Assembly (NCBI GenBank): GCA_002633005.1
Contig: NMRA01000366.1
Coordinates: 124,222-173,982 of the forward strand
From: Phoronis australis
Lineage: Eukaryota > Phoronida > Phoronidae
Length of the DNA: 49,761 nt
Direction of reading: 5' to 3'
Positions 1 through 11,411 of this stretch are shown here, piece by piece. Numbering within the stretch: position 1 is the stretch's first letter; the number at the start of each line of letters is the position of its first letter. Position numbers and translations under genes: made by a program. Below the pieces are notes generated by a model that saw only the letters and a program-made list of their open reading frames with translations, ran no database searches and was not told the DNA's origin.

Positions 1-1682
1 AGTGGATGTTTTTTTACATTTTATGTCCATTTTTAGTACTTTAGTACTTCTCACTAGTTAGGGCTCTATTGACTGCATGTCAAAATCCACCATTTGACTC
101 GCATACTAGTGTAAACATTTTCTCTGTAGTTGTTCTCATTTTTTGTACATGATGTGTGGAGAATTTCTCTCATAACACTGGTCACCACTCAGATTCCCTG
201 GGGGGGGGGCAGACAACTTTTATAGTGCTCATTCAGCACGCCCTTTGTATTGATGTAGATCTGAGCTAATATAGTGGAAAGGTAGTTAGCACTACTGTGG
301 CAGTTGTTATTACATCCATATTGGTTTTCTCTGGCATTTGCACTGAGTCACACTCTGCAACTTAGGAGAGTAGTTTTAACTTGGTACATTTTAAAATGAC
401 CCAAAAAGTTAATTTGTGTTTCTCTTGACAAAGGTACACTTTCCAAAGGAACGATGGTTATTAAGTTTTGTACCAGTTTCCGTTATTTTGTTTTTAATAC
501 TCCTGTGTACTTGTTTTTTCTTACCGGGAACGGATTGATATTTTTTTATTTTATTTTGAAACTTGAAGTACCAAAACAGTGGCAGAGTTTGATCACCAGC
601 GAAACTTAATTAGTTTAGTACATTGTGCACCTACCCCTGAACTTTCCAGATTACAGCTGCAATAAACATTTCACAACAAACAAAACTACACATGTCATTA
701 GTTCAAATTTAATCTCAAAACATAAAATATATACAAAAGTGCAAATATTGTGATATAATAGACAAACTGAAGATTTGGAATCTCTGGACAATTTTGGTTT
801 GTCTGACTACATGTTAATTAGTCTAGCTTTTTGTCAGTCATCAAAAATGAAGAGTGGCCACAAGTTAAATATAACTGTTTCCTAGTCAAAAATCTGATTT
901 AACGAGATTGAAAGAATATACAATGCTCCATATGATACTGTTGACTCTGATCAGTGTTTGTAAATCCACTGAGTATCAATACTCACGGTCGTTTATCTTC
1001 GATGTTTGTAGTTTTTATCTTATTAGTTCATCAATTTTTAAAAATCAAAAACCATACTATGGTTGTTTCTTTTCAGATGAATACCACAGTGGTGTTCGTT
1101 CTTACCGAAAATTATTGTTTAATGCATTTTGAACATTCACCGTTGTGTGCAGGCAGAGATGTATACTACAATTTACAGTCGGGTAATTACACTTAATTGG
1201 GTCTTGCTGCACCAGACACTGTGATCATCACAACTGTATCCGACTCGGGTGTCTCACTCTCTTTGATCCTGGTAAAAGTCACTCAGATGAAGAAGTGGGG
1301 AAAATTCCCGCTTATCTTTAGAAATGCTCGATTTCCTTGTCAGCCTATTATTCACAGTGTGATGATAAGAGCAAAATCTAACTGCAAAATTCGAAAAGGA
1401 ATTAGTATACATAGTGAAAATAGCATCTTGTTCCATTTTACAGAGAACGCGTTAGAGTATGAACAAGGTAAACTGTGTTCTGAAGTGGATTTTTTTGTGC
1501 GTAACTATCCATATTGATTTTATTTTTGTGACTCCAAAATTTTGTTATTTCAAGTTCGTTTCTTTTCATTAGCGTAAAGTGTTCGAGTGTGATGGAAGTG
1601 TCACCCGTATTACGTTATTTCATCTTTCTCATGCGAGAGTTGCTTGGTTTGTTTATCTTTGAGGTCACGTGCACAGTTCATA
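1..1682. other. non-coding flank, no gene seen
   Basis: Open frames here are short, AT-rich and lack splice context or protein-like composition. An AATAAA lies at 661-666 and could be a poly(A) signal of something to the left, but no coding sequence supports it. RIM exons encoding the region upstream of 4541 may lie here or farther left; I could not identify any. Confidence 0.5.
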
Positions 1683-1893
1683 GGCCCGTTCCAATAAACT
1701 TACTTAAGTTCATTTTTACTTAAGTCTAAGATTTTTCTCAACTTGCAAAATTTGAAACTTCCACATCAAACTTTTAAGTCAAAAACTTGTGATCACTTTC
1801 TTAGAACAGACGTAAGACAAATTGAAGTTTTATCTTAAAATTGACTTGAATTTAAGATTTGCTGTAGGCTGTCAGTTTTTTTGGAACGGGCCC
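1683..1893. mobile_element. MITE family A, copy 1
   Basis: Non-coding element of about 210 bp with terminal inverted repeats. The left end starts GGCCCGTTCCAATAAACTTA and the right end is its near reverse complement (…TTTTTTTGGAACGGGCCC). It is flanked by TA on both sides (1681-1682 and 1894-1895), consistent with a TA target duplication. Related copies lie at 22706-22952 and 37251-37469, sharing the ends and internal blocks such as 'gaaacttccacatc'. Confidence 0.75.
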
Positions 1894-2721
1894 TATGTGT
1901 CCAGGTGTTTTCTGACAAAACACTTAACTATTGATGAAGTGGGGGTGCTCTTACAGACTTGGCAATGATTATGCAATAATCAAAGCTGTAATATGAATGG
2001 TTTGCCTGGCGTTTCTTGAAACACCACTCCATCCATATTTTAAGGTTAACTAATTAACTGAAATAGCCAAAGAAAATGATATTTGCATAATACAGTCCAT
2101 GTTAAATGAGTAAATGGTTGCATTTGAAAACATTTCACTTGCTGTTTTACTATGCAGTCACAATATTTTAAACCCTTGAGCTTCTCCGTGTTAAAAGATG
2201 CATTCCTGAAATGAGTGGGGGGAAATGAAGCATGCCTTAGGGAAGTTGTACCTGGACAAATATTGTAAACATTTGGGTTTGTGGGCATGCTGAGATAAGT
2301 GCCTTTTCCAGACACCCACTATCACCTTTTGAGAATAGAATTCCCAGTTATTAGTGCTTAGTATGCCTGACCTCTTTACCATCCAAATGTTGTGCAAGTG
2401 TTCAGACTGGTCCAACCAGTGTAAACATGTGTGGTAATATTCCTTTCTCTAGTCTGACAATTGAGATAAGACAGATAGTGTGATCTTAATACAACTACAT
2501 ATTTGCAAATCCCAGAAATCTTTTCAAGAAATATCTCTACCAATCTGATGTTGTGCAATCAAAATATCCCAGCAAGTTATGTAGTCCTTGTTGGCAGACC
2601 TTCAAAGGTCCTTTTCAAACATTCTCCTTGTGTCTGTGTTTTTTGAACAGATAATTGCTCAAGGACTGATCCCAGCAACTATGAAAGTGACACTTGGCAA
2701 AATCAAATAAAACTTTAGGTC

Positions 2722-2885
2722 ACTTTCTCACTACATGCGAAACAATGCTTCCACCGAAGTTTCAGTAAGTGGGAAATGTTAACTTCAGTACTGTAGTTAA
2801 TCTGCAATTGAAAATTCATCGAAAATAGTAGGATTTAAAAGCAAAGCTTCGGTACTCACCGAAACTTCAGTGTAGTGGGAAATGT
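2722..2885. mobile_element. MITE-like element with TTTCYCACTACA ends
   Basis: Left end CTTTCTCACTACATG and right end TGTAGTGGGAAATG are inverted repeats. Each end is followed inward by a copy of 'accgaa(g/a)(t/c)ttcag', giving a short imperfect foldback structure. No coding content. Confidence 0.5.
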
Positions 2886-2966
2886 CAGAGCGAAACTTCA
2901 CCAAAGTTAGAGGTAGAGGTCGTGGCATTGATATACAATCATGGGAGACTCACGCCTAGCCTATGT

Positions 2967-2993
2967 AAATAAATAAATAAATAAATAAATAAA
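2967..2993 (+). repeat. (AAAT)n microsatellite
   Basis: About seven uninterrupted AAAT units directly follow 'cacgcctagcctatgt'. This resembles the simple-sequence tail of a SINE or LINE 3' end. Confidence 0.85.
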
Positions 2994-4127
2994 AGAAAGC
3001 TTATCTGATCACTTTCATCAACACTTCTAAATGGCAGAACAATTTTCTGTTAGCCTCTGACCCATTAATCAGTATTTGTTTGAGAGTATGATAGAATTGC
3101 GTTGTCTGATGTCGCAGTGATAACTTTGATATCGCTGTCTAAGTCGGAAAGGCAAGCGAAGATTTGGCGAACCTTTGGTAAACTGAAGTTCCTGGGAAAG
3201 CAGTTTAAAAGGTGGACATCAATACCAACATACAGTATATGATAAACTATAAGAAGTGCTTTGAGAAATCTTTCAATTAAAGATTTTCGTGACTAATGAG
3301 TTTGTTTAGAGACTATAAGCGAGTATATTATAAAATAAGCTGTCGAACAAAAAGTACAATCATGCATTCAACCAAGTTTGTGTCAATGAAGGGCTGCTTA
3401 CCAAACTATAATGATTTAAAGCATAGTATGAGAAAGTTTCATATTAATCTAATGAGCCATTTCTGAGGTATGACATTCCAAAATTAGCCATATTTGGACA
3501 CATTTTCTAGGTTCTTATGTAACCTTGAGCAACTATCCTAGAACCACTGCAGTTTTAAGAGAAACAAGTTACAAACCGAGTCACTACAGTCTTGTGTTTA
3601 TTATGCAAATAAAACTAAGGAGAGATTTTGATGCTGTGCTGGTGCACAGTCGACATTTTGAGGTTCTGTCACAAGTCACTATCATGAACACAGTCTTAAG
3701 AAGACGCTCAATGACAAAACAAAAATGGCTGACTATGTCTCCACAGATCTCTTAATTTCCAAATTCTAGCCAATAAAGGTGTAGGCTTGGCATCAAACCT
3801 TTTCTATTGTTTCACAAGTTAAACTTATACTGAGGTCTGTTTCAACAAGTCATCTTCGAAGTAAGATAAAATAAGAATGAAGCAGTTTATTAAGCCGAAA
3901 ATTACACTTATGAGCTCTGTTCCATCCACAATGTAACCATAATTTGCCTTATTTCTCGACTTGATTTCTTAATTGTGACCGTTGCAAAATTTACTCAAAT
4001 CATTGGCGCAGAATGTTACCGTTATGCTACCTATACAGTGCTCCTGGTTGGGAGATCTGTCCCATGTCAAAAGCACCTATTTTTCTTTTTGACCAAATAT
4101 TGTTCGATTCCAGGTAAGAACGTTAGG

Positions 4128-4290
4128 AGTGGGAGGAGACAGTGAGGCCTTCGAGGTTGAGTGTGCCTCCTGTTCTCAAGGTTGTAGGTTCGAATCGCAT
4201 TGAACTCCACTACTAGACCCTTGAGCCAGATGTCTAGCTCTGCAGCTCGGTCTTCATTTGTGTATAATATGTATTATTTGTGTTTATTTG
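4128..4290 (+). mobile_element. degenerate tRNA-derived SINE-like repeat
   Basis: GGTTCGAATC at 4187-4196 is a good RNA polymerase III B box. It sits about 45 bases after a weak A-box-like stretch (gccttcgaggttgag). The downstream part is T/G-rich (ttgtgtttatttg), like a SINE tail. No second copy is present in this window, so boundaries are approximate. Confidence 0.45.
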
Positions 4291-4540
4291 TAAATGAGAA
4301 TGGTTTCAGATGTTTGACGGGAGCAGTGGGCCTGGCTGAGTGGCCTGATACAATGTGTACCTGACCACCTGCACTATTAACGAGTAAAATTTTCTTAGGT
4401 TTGGTTAAGAAATGTAACAGAATAAAATTTAGTATTTTGCCATTCTGTGGACCAGACAGGAGGGGAATTACAATAGCTTCAATTCGCTGTTTGTAAAGGC
4501 TTTTGCGAGTTCTGTACAGACATCAACGCCTGTATTTCAG

Positions 4541-4664
4541 AAGGTGGTAGAAAGAAGTCGTCGTTCCAACGCAGTGAGGAGGTGGGAGGTTCAGCACGCA
4601 TGCTGTGCAAACAGTCGAGTAAGGACTCCAATGACGGCAGTGTTTGTAGTGACACGTCTACATC
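4541..4664 (+). CDS. RIMS (RIM): RIM exon: Ser/Arg-rich linker before C2B
   Basis: Acceptor 'gtatttcag' and donor 'gtaagt'. Enters in phase 1 and leaves in phase 2, which fits the next exon exactly (TC|G). It encodes KKSSFQRSEEVGGSARM followed by QSSKDSNDGS. This parallels the vertebrate RIM pattern 'QRSTE.G…R…RQ.SR.S.DGS' just upstream of C2B. Only the plus-strand frame has splice context. Confidence 0.82.
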
Positions 4665-7008
4665 GTAAGTTGTTTTCATGAAGCTGCCATTCAGAATGCT
4701 CACCATTTTAAGATGACTAAATGGTTCAATCCAACTTACTGAGCCCAGTCTCACCAGTAGTTATTTGTCAGTTCATTTCGAGCATAAAAACTACTTCTAG
4801 GCCCAACTTGAGACCAGTTTTCTAGTCGTAAACTCTCGGAGTCACAAGATTTTTGACAGGAGAGACCAAAGTTTGGTCAAATCCATATCCAAATCTAAAC
4901 TCTCTGTCATTATATGATTTATTTCTTCTTGTACCAGAAGGAATTGATTATAGGTGTCAAGAGAAATTCCCACACCTAATGGACTGTCTTCCTCAAACTG
5001 TTGATCTTGAGATTATAGGTTCTAGTAGCTAACTTCAGCTGATAGATGTAATAATTAATCACTGCCTTCTGTACACAAAAAAGTATTGGTACAAAGTTCC
5101 TTTCAAGATGGCTAGATGAAGCTAAATTCATGGTTGCAGTGGGCTTGTCTCAGGAATGAAGGGGGGTGTACTTAAAAACTAGCAAGGTGAAAATGAATTG
5201 CTGTTCTGTACTTAGAATTTTGCTGCTAATAGTTTGATGGTCATGGCGGGGAGGCGGTATTTTGTCCCAGTTCCTTATGGTGTATACTGTGTTATGATGT
5301 CTCTGGTTATGGATGATATAGCATTTAATTCTTAACATTGCATTTGAAGCTGAGAATGCTATTGGTGATTCGCAATCCACTCTCATTCCACAGGTGGATG
5401 CGAGGCATGCACCCTGGTGGTGACACCGGCGGTGGCCTAACGGACTTCGTGGAGGGTCTCGGTCCATCACAGTTGGTGGGCCGTCAGGTGCTGGGCTCTC
5501 CGTGTATGGGTGAAATCCAGCTGGGTCTGTGCGATCGTAAGGGACGTCTTGAGGTGGAGGTGATACGGGCACGCGGGCTGATCTCCAAGCCCGCCTCCAA
5601 GGTGCTACCAGGTGAGAGATTGATCATACAACTTCAGGCCTGTGCAAAGGCTGCTCGTGTTGAAAAACTATAAGTCAGAGTTGAAATCATTATGTTTCGT
5701 GTATACAGGACCAACAAGTGTCACAGATAGATATTAATACTGTGTACTCTAAAAATCCCGGATTGGGCTTTCAATTAAACACGGGGCAAAACGTGGTTCC
5801 TTAAAATTAAAATTGATTTTCCATTATTTGCAGTAATCAGCCTTTGAAAAATGGAAAATGACGATTTTGGAAATTATTTTTTTGCAAAATAAGTGGAGAG
5901 TTACCGTATGCCTAGCAACAATGTTTCATCAGTTCTTCCCTGAGCTCACAAATCACTTCTGGTCTGAATGGGTTCCAAGTTTCTGAAACATGCGGGTGGC
6001 ACAGGTGTATTCTACCTCGGCCTCCCAGTTCCCATCACTTCCACCACCCTCGGTTATCAGAATTTTCCCCTTGGGTTACAAATAGCCAAGGAGGACCTGC
6101 AGAGGAATTTGGTTGTCTAATTTTAGGAATATGTTAAAATTGTCTCACTTTGAGAAGGAAGATGTCTTGCCATAGAAGTCATTTGATTTGATTTTTTAGC
6201 TCCCTACGTCAAGGTTTATCTAATGGACGGTAAGACATGCGTAGAAAAGCAGAAAACATCAACGGCACGGAGAACTCTGGATCCATTATATCAACAGCAG
6301 ATTATCTTCATGGAACGTTATCGGCCAAACAAGGTGTTACAGGTATGTTTGCTAAGTAACCCACACGTTTTGTTCTGTGCTCACCGTAACGTAAAATTTA
6401 AAGATCAGTTAAGGGTATGTTGAGGTTAGTGACTCCTATGGCCTGTTTCTAGAAGAGTCTATTGCCAAAAGTTTTTTTTTGTCTTACGGGTTTTATTCTG
6501 CTCCCGAGCAAACTACAGATTTCTGCTTTTGGCTTCGAATTGTAGACAGATGTTGTGACTTTTAGCCTTAATTTGATTTTGTGAAGCAGACTAAGCTACC
6601 CGCTGTTTGATTTTTAGTCAAAAGACAATAGACTCTTCGAGAAACGACCATTAGACTCTTCGAGAAACAACCATCTGTTCTTATCTAGGCTTGATGTTGG
6701 TAGGATTTGAAGTTTTTTTGTGAAACAAATTTGTCTGCGTGGTTTCAATAGATATTTAAATCATTAAACCTTTGGTTCTGAACTTTCAGGTGACTGTATG
6801 GGGTGATTATGGTAGAATGGACAGGAAAACGTTTATGGGTGTGGCCCAGATCAACCTGGATGGACTTGACCTTTCCAACATTGTGATTGGCTGGTACAAA
6901 TTGTACTCTACATCGTCATTGGTCGGAGGTCATGGTCGCCATGGATCCCTGGCTGGCTCTTTAACATCACTGGACAGTTCGTTTGGAAGTGGGGTGACCT
7001 TTTCGTAA
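4541..7008 (+). CDS. RIMS (RIM): RIM / RIMS-type active-zone scaffold, C-terminal part with C2B domain (partial)
   Basis: RIM proteins are presynaptic active-zone scaffolds that bind Rab3, Munc13, calcium channels and liprin and prime synaptic vesicles. Four plus-strand exons join in phase: 4541-4664, 5394-5611, 6200-6342 and 6790-7008 (704 nt, 233 complete codons plus stop; the first exon starts two bases into a codon). The order matches vertebrate RIM1/2: a Ser/Arg-rich linker, the conserved pre-C2B segment (FVEGLGPSQLVGRQ, then MGEIQLGL), then C2B (LEVEVIRARGL, APYVKVYL, RTLDPLYQQ, VTVWGDYGRMD, FMGVAQINL, VIGWYKL) and a short Gly/Ser tail ending VTFS. The C2B lacks the full acidic calcium-binding set, as known for RIM C2 domains. 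The zinc-finger, PDZ and C2A parts must lie left of the window. Identification rests on recognised family motifs; I am confident. Confidence 0.93.
4665..5393 (+). other. RIM intron
   Basis: GT-AG intron between the linker exon and the first C2B exon. I see no repeat or conserved element in it. Confidence 0.8.
5394..5611 (+). CDS. RIMS (RIM): RIM exon: pre-C2B segment and first C2B strands
   Basis: Acceptor 'cattccacag', donor 'gtgaga', phase 2 in and phase 1 out. It carries GLGPSQLVGRQ and LEVEVIRARGLISKP, the most diagnostic RIM stretch in the window. The first residues (WMRGMHPGGDTGGG) are a Gly-rich variable linker. Confidence 0.93.
5612..6199 (+). other. RIM intron
   Basis: GT-AG intron within C2B (phase 1). 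Nothing else recognised. Confidence 0.85.
6200..6342 (+). CDS. RIMS (RIM): RIM exon: central C2B strands
   Basis: Acceptor 'attttttag', donor 'gtatgt', phase 1 in and phase 0 out. It encodes APYVKVYLMDGKTCVEKQK and RTLDPLYQQQIIF, the C2B core found in RIM1-4. Confidence 0.94.
6438..6674. mobile_element. MITE family B inside a RIM intron
   Basis: Inverted ends: left 'ATGGCCTGTTTCTAGAAGAG…CTATTGCC', right '…ACAATAGACTCTTCGAGAAACGACCAT', ending at 6651. The terminal 23 bases of the right end are then repeated in tandem at 6652-6674 (tagactcttcgagaaacAaccat). Non-coding and about 215 bp without the extra terminal copy. It sits in the intron at 6343-6789. Confidence 0.75.
6790..7008 (+). CDS. RIMS (RIM): RIM last exon: C2B end and C-terminus
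   Basis: Acceptor 'gaactttcag'. The reading frame runs to TAA at 7006-7008. It encodes VTVWGDYGRMDRKTFMGVA and NIVIGWYKLY. The tail is a Gly/Ser-rich segment (SLAGSLTSLDSSFGSG) instead of the longer vertebrate tail. Confidence 0.95.
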   Translation: MTVWGDYGRMDRKTFMGVAQINLDGLDLSNIVIGWYKLYSTSSLVGGHGRHGSLAGSLTSLDSSFGSGVTFS

Positions 7009-7231
7009 CCCCAAGAACGATCTAGAAAGCTTTTATATGTGTGCCAATTGGATCGTGAAACTGGAAATCGGTATTACTCATAACTCACTATTCACAAAAT
7101 CTACTTTTTGCCATCTAGTCTGATTGATGTTCCTTAATTACACAGATAAGCCAACTAAAGGCGTTTCCAACCGACTTTTACGTACATCGCGTCATCATCG
7201 TATAGTTGTGTTCGAGTTTGCCAATGTGATT

Positions 7232-7237
7232 ATTAAA
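7232..7237 (+). terminator. candidate RIM poly(A) signal ATTAAA
   Basis: Common variant hexamer 224 bases after the RIM stop codon. A T/G-rich stretch (gttgacgtgtattttatact) follows within 40 bases. No transcript evidence is available. Confidence 0.3.
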
Positions 7238-7664
7238 GAGCTGGAAGCCAGTTGACGTGTATTTTATACTGCTGCCTACAGAGTTCTTGTAGATTTCTTT
7301 CATAATTCGTAACTTATGCTCTGCAACAAACCACTGTAAGTTGTTGATATTGTACTGTATGTTGTTTTTGACTGTTTCTGATTAATTGACCTTTAACCCT
7401 GTGTGTTTTTGAAACTTGATCTTGCCACCTGTTAAGCAAGGATTGCTTGAGTTGTTCGATGAACCTAACGTTTGTGACAACTTTGGTCTCAGCAATGATA
7501 ATCCTGGTGTGACCATGCTAGGCGTGGTGCTTACACCGCTGCTCATAACAAAATATTGTGCAGAACCTAAACGTACACCAGGAGGCGGAACTACAGATAA
7601 GTAATTCCTCAGCTCCTCTGTCTTTGCGTAGAGCCACGTCTTGAACATTTGACATCATGGTTCT

Positions 7665-8350
7665 CATTTGTCATAGAAAAATGGAAACCTAGAAAAAAAA
7701 AATTATTCCTATGCATGGAAAAGTCATAGAAATAGAAAGGACAAAAACTCGTAGAAGTTCTCACAAAATAATTGAAAACTCATATTCTATGATAGATTTT
7801 GCGAGGCTATGCATCCAATTAACCGAAATCATAATTATGTCCAATTTTTGTGATGAAAATAGTTAACGGTTGTGTTGTCATAACATATGTAATTATGTGC
7901 GCTGAGGCCCTCTGTTGGCTTTAATAGAATTGAACTTTCTTTGAACATGTCTTTTCTGCTGATCAAAGAACATTGTAGGCAAACCAGTCCTCTAAATTTC
8001 ATTAAACCGTTTTGTTTTAGTCTTTTGTGACACGCGAACGCAATCTCGTCTAAAGATGACTCCTGCACGCACTGAGATGGATTTGATTAATGATGTTCCT
8101 CAAATTTGATTTTTGCTTATAATTTTTGTGTTTCAAATATATCATGAAAAATGGCTATGTATTTGTTATCTTTTGACCTTAACCATGAGGCCACCATGTT
8201 TGAACCTTCTGTGTTACAGTCATTTTGAATATATCATCTCCCATAATCAAAAAAACCTAACTACCTCTTGTCATGGAAAACCTAGAAAAATAGAAAATGA
8301 CAAAAATATTTTCCATGCATGATAAAGGAAAAACTGGTGGAAATTTTTGG
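7665..8350. repeat. pair of 'TCATGGAAAACCTAGAAA' repeats
   Basis: Blocks at about 7665-7800 and 8265-8350 share gtcat(a/g)gaaaa…cctagaaaaa, a ccatgcat core and a 'gaaaaact(c/g)gt(a/g)gaa' segment. They look like two diverged copies of one A-rich dispersed repeat about 600 bp apart. Confidence 0.5.
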
Positions 8351-11283
8351 ATAGTCCAATAAGATAAACACCCACAATTTTTTCAGTGGTGTGGCATGCT
8401 TATAAATTAAAGTTTTCTTGACAATAATTTAAAAAAAAAATTGAAAATCTACCTTTTATTTGAAAAATAGCTTCTGGAAGCTGGTGGGAAGTGAAAAGGA
8501 TGCAACTGAAAGGCATGCGAAGGACATTCAAAAGCGTCACCTGGGGAATGTATGGCTAATAACTGTTGTTTGATGGGGGTTCTCTCATGCAGATCACAAA
8601 GTGTTTTCCTTTTCATGGTTGGTCAGTTGAAGTTAGTTTGTGACTGACTGACCAATGAGAATTGCGCTGTCTTGGTGGTATGTAATCTGCTTTGGAAGGG
8701 GTGGATGGCCAGGATTTCATTGCTGTGACCAAACTCTAGTAGTTGTAGTTGTAATTACTGAATATTGTTAAATTTTTTATATGGGTGCTGGGTACGTAAA
8801 TGTTTTCTCGACTCCAGTTAAAATTATATCCTACATTTGTTCGTAGCTAGCTTTATTGCAAAACGTTTTACAAATTTAGTCACGAAAGAAGGCATACCAA
8901 AGTTGCCGTTCTATTTGTAGGTAGGTTTTTAGTGCTACTATTTGTTTATTTATTTATTTAGTCCTCGTGCATGTTTTAAAAATAATATGAAAAGTTGCAA
9001 ATATATGCGTAGGGGTGCCTGTTCTCAGTGTGAAAGAAATTAAGAGAAGAGGGCTTAAAACCCATTGTATTACCCACAATGCACATTGGTCAGTTGCTTG
9101 TCTTAAGTTGTGTTTGCGGTATGGGTGATCAGTTGTGCAATCTCAGAAATAATGGCAGGGCACTTAACATAGAGAAGAACGGAAGACATATAAATGCTGT
9201 TACTTACTAGGCTGTAACAATTTGTTATGGTATTTTCGTAAAAGTGAAACATAACATGAAAGCTGCTTCAAGTTAGGTCACATTATGTCAGAAAATGGAA
9301 TTTTATTGAGTGGAACAGACCTTGGCTGTAAGAAAAAGTGAGGAGATGATGCCCCCTCGACTACATCTCTGCTTGTGATCTTGATTATTTAACGCTTGTT
9401 ATTTCTACAATGGTGTTCCAATGTACATGTACAAATTATCTGTTTGATTTGCAATGCTGTCACCAGGAAATTCAGGAAGCTTGATAAATATCCATGGAGA
9501 CGAAATATATGGTTCATTGCTTGTCCCACTAATCTCTCTCTCTCTGACATTTGGAATCTAGGTACCTACAGTGTTTTTCTACTTTTGCGTCAAGGAGAGT
9601 TCAGATTGGGACTACACCACTGGGTGCATTACCTGTGGTGAATTTAACAGGACACTTTTCATAGATTCAGTTTTTCGATATTCTTTTTTGCTTAAGTGGA
9701 AAGTTACCACAAAAATTGCATCCAATCTTCAATTTGTGGCACTGAAATTTGCTAGAAAAAAGGTTACAAAGTTATATTGACATCTTCACTACTTAATTTA
9801 TATTTTTAGGAACAATTTTTTAAATCTCAGACATGGCTACCCTGTTTTTATCTGTTGTTTATCATTCTGATTGTTTAGATGGTCACAGTTCGTGGTGGGG
9901 CCCCAATTTGTTTGAAGGCGTTCATCTGGAAGTTCAATAATTCTCTCACCACGTGGTCGATGTTACATCCTATAAAGTCGGGAACCTTAAACTTTTCAAT
10001 TATGCAATGTTAGCCTAAACTGAGGTTATGTAACAAAATTTTGTTTATGTGTGTTGTAGATGCTACTGTGAAAAGTTTGTCCACTGTTGTCTATTTTTGT
10101 TTTGTTTGTACAGATGTTTTGATGTTCATTCTGGTAAACAGATTTTTCACCGTATTGTTCAAGTCGGGTGCCAGGTTGGATGCTTATAGCAAATGATGCC
10201 AAGTTCCGGTTCACTGGCGTTTTAAGGTCAAATAAAATCATATTCGGTTCTGGTCACAGTTTTGTTTCTGGATATTCTAATTCCTGGTGCGATATTTTTA
10301 GTTACTCACCATTTCAAAAAAGAGCATCACCTGAGACAGTAAAAATGGTGTTTTGTTTGGCAAAATCGCGGGTTTCAAACTTTTTTCACTCTTACACACG
10401 TGCCTTTGTGTGGCTCTGAAAAAAACACGAGATCTTGGCTGAAAGTGATGTGGGCGGGTTTTTGCTGGTCGCTGTGCGCATGTGTCAAAGTGAGGTCATA
10501 ATAACCAAGTAGGCTTTTTTGGTCCTAAGAGACAGTAACGTAGTTTAAGTTTCATGTTTACTGTGAGGAGCGATTTTGACATCTTCATTTGAGTATTTTG
10601 AGGTCAGTTCTCGCCGTAGTGTTAAACCAATATGTCTGACCTTAGACCATGAGTATTATATATCCCGTAGTCTGGCCATGTCTATCTCAATTCCTACGCT
10701 AAAGTGTTTTCCTTTAGTAACTAAAGCTTATATCCTGCCATATAACGTGCCTGTTATGTTGTACTGGTTTTTGCCCCAGGGTGTGTTTATTGTTCCTACT
10801 TTAGAGTGACCATGCCTGTCTCTCTGAGGTTGTGCCTGGATCACAACCTCTTGCATCGCATTATTTCTTTAACGTTAATAGAGGTGGTAGTTGGAGACTA
10901 CATGTAAAATGCAAGGAATATTCCGATTCGCATGTACGTTGAGAGTCGTGAATTTGTAAATTTGGCTGTGAGCATTCTCTTCGTAAACGCACTTACTGGA
11001 AACGTATTTGACTGCTTTTAACTTTTTGATTGATTATTCATTCAGTTTCTAGAATTACTTATTTGTTTATTTATTGACTAGACTCCATATAATGCAGTTT
11101 GCAACTCTGTGTAGTTTTGTAGGGTGGTTGTACGTGTATGTATATATTATCCTCTATTTAAATACGGTTGTGAAAGTCGAGACATTTTCAATATGGCTTC
11201 AGTTTTGAATAAAGATATTGTTCAATTTCTTAAAACATATAATAGGTTTGATGTCAAGTCTTCAGGGCTTAAAAGGTCGTTTT

Positions 11284-11411
11284 CAGTGGTTTATTTAGAG
11301 GGTGGCCAAGGGGGCGCTATGTCGCCCCGCCCCCCCCCCCCTAAACTCCCAAATTCCATTTTGCAATTCGGGGGTGCGAATGTCTGACGAGCAAAATCCT
11401 GCTTAATACTC
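11284..11411. mobile_element. hAT-like MITE, truncated by the sequence gap
   Basis: Starts CAGTGGTTTATTTAGAGG with G- and C-runs. Its inner segment 'cgggggtgcgaatgtctgac…gcaaaatcctg' matches the complete element at 31177-31452. The right end is lost in the N gap. Confidence 0.6.

Larger units (their letters stand above)
1896..4127. other. repeat-bearing non-coding DNA
   Basis: No convincing exon was found. The stretch holds a MITE-like element at 2722-2885 and an (AAAT)n tract at 2967-2993. The rest is unassigned; it lies upstream of the first visible RIM exon and is probably a RIM intron. Confidence 0.45.
7009..11283. other. RIM 3' flank and intergenic DNA, no further gene recognised
   Basis: The RIM 3' UTR should start here; ATTAAA at 7232-7237 is the first plausible poly(A) signal. 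The rest contains two related A-rich repeats (7665-7800 and 8265-8350), short TTTA and CT tracts, and open frames without splice sites or family motifs. Confidence 0.5.

Noticed and set aside
1440-1470. Possible 24-base microexon (acceptor 'ttttacag', donor 'gtaaac')
   Set aside because: Splice-like ends only; the encoded residues match no RIM segment I know and the phase cannot be tied to a neighbour.
4479-4754. Minus-strand 91-aa frame
   Set aside because: Antisense of the RIM linker exon. The plus strand has correct splice sites, phases and RIM-like residues.
5150-5572. Minus-strand 140-aa Pro/His-rich frame
   Set aside because: Antisense of the RIM pre-C2B exon.
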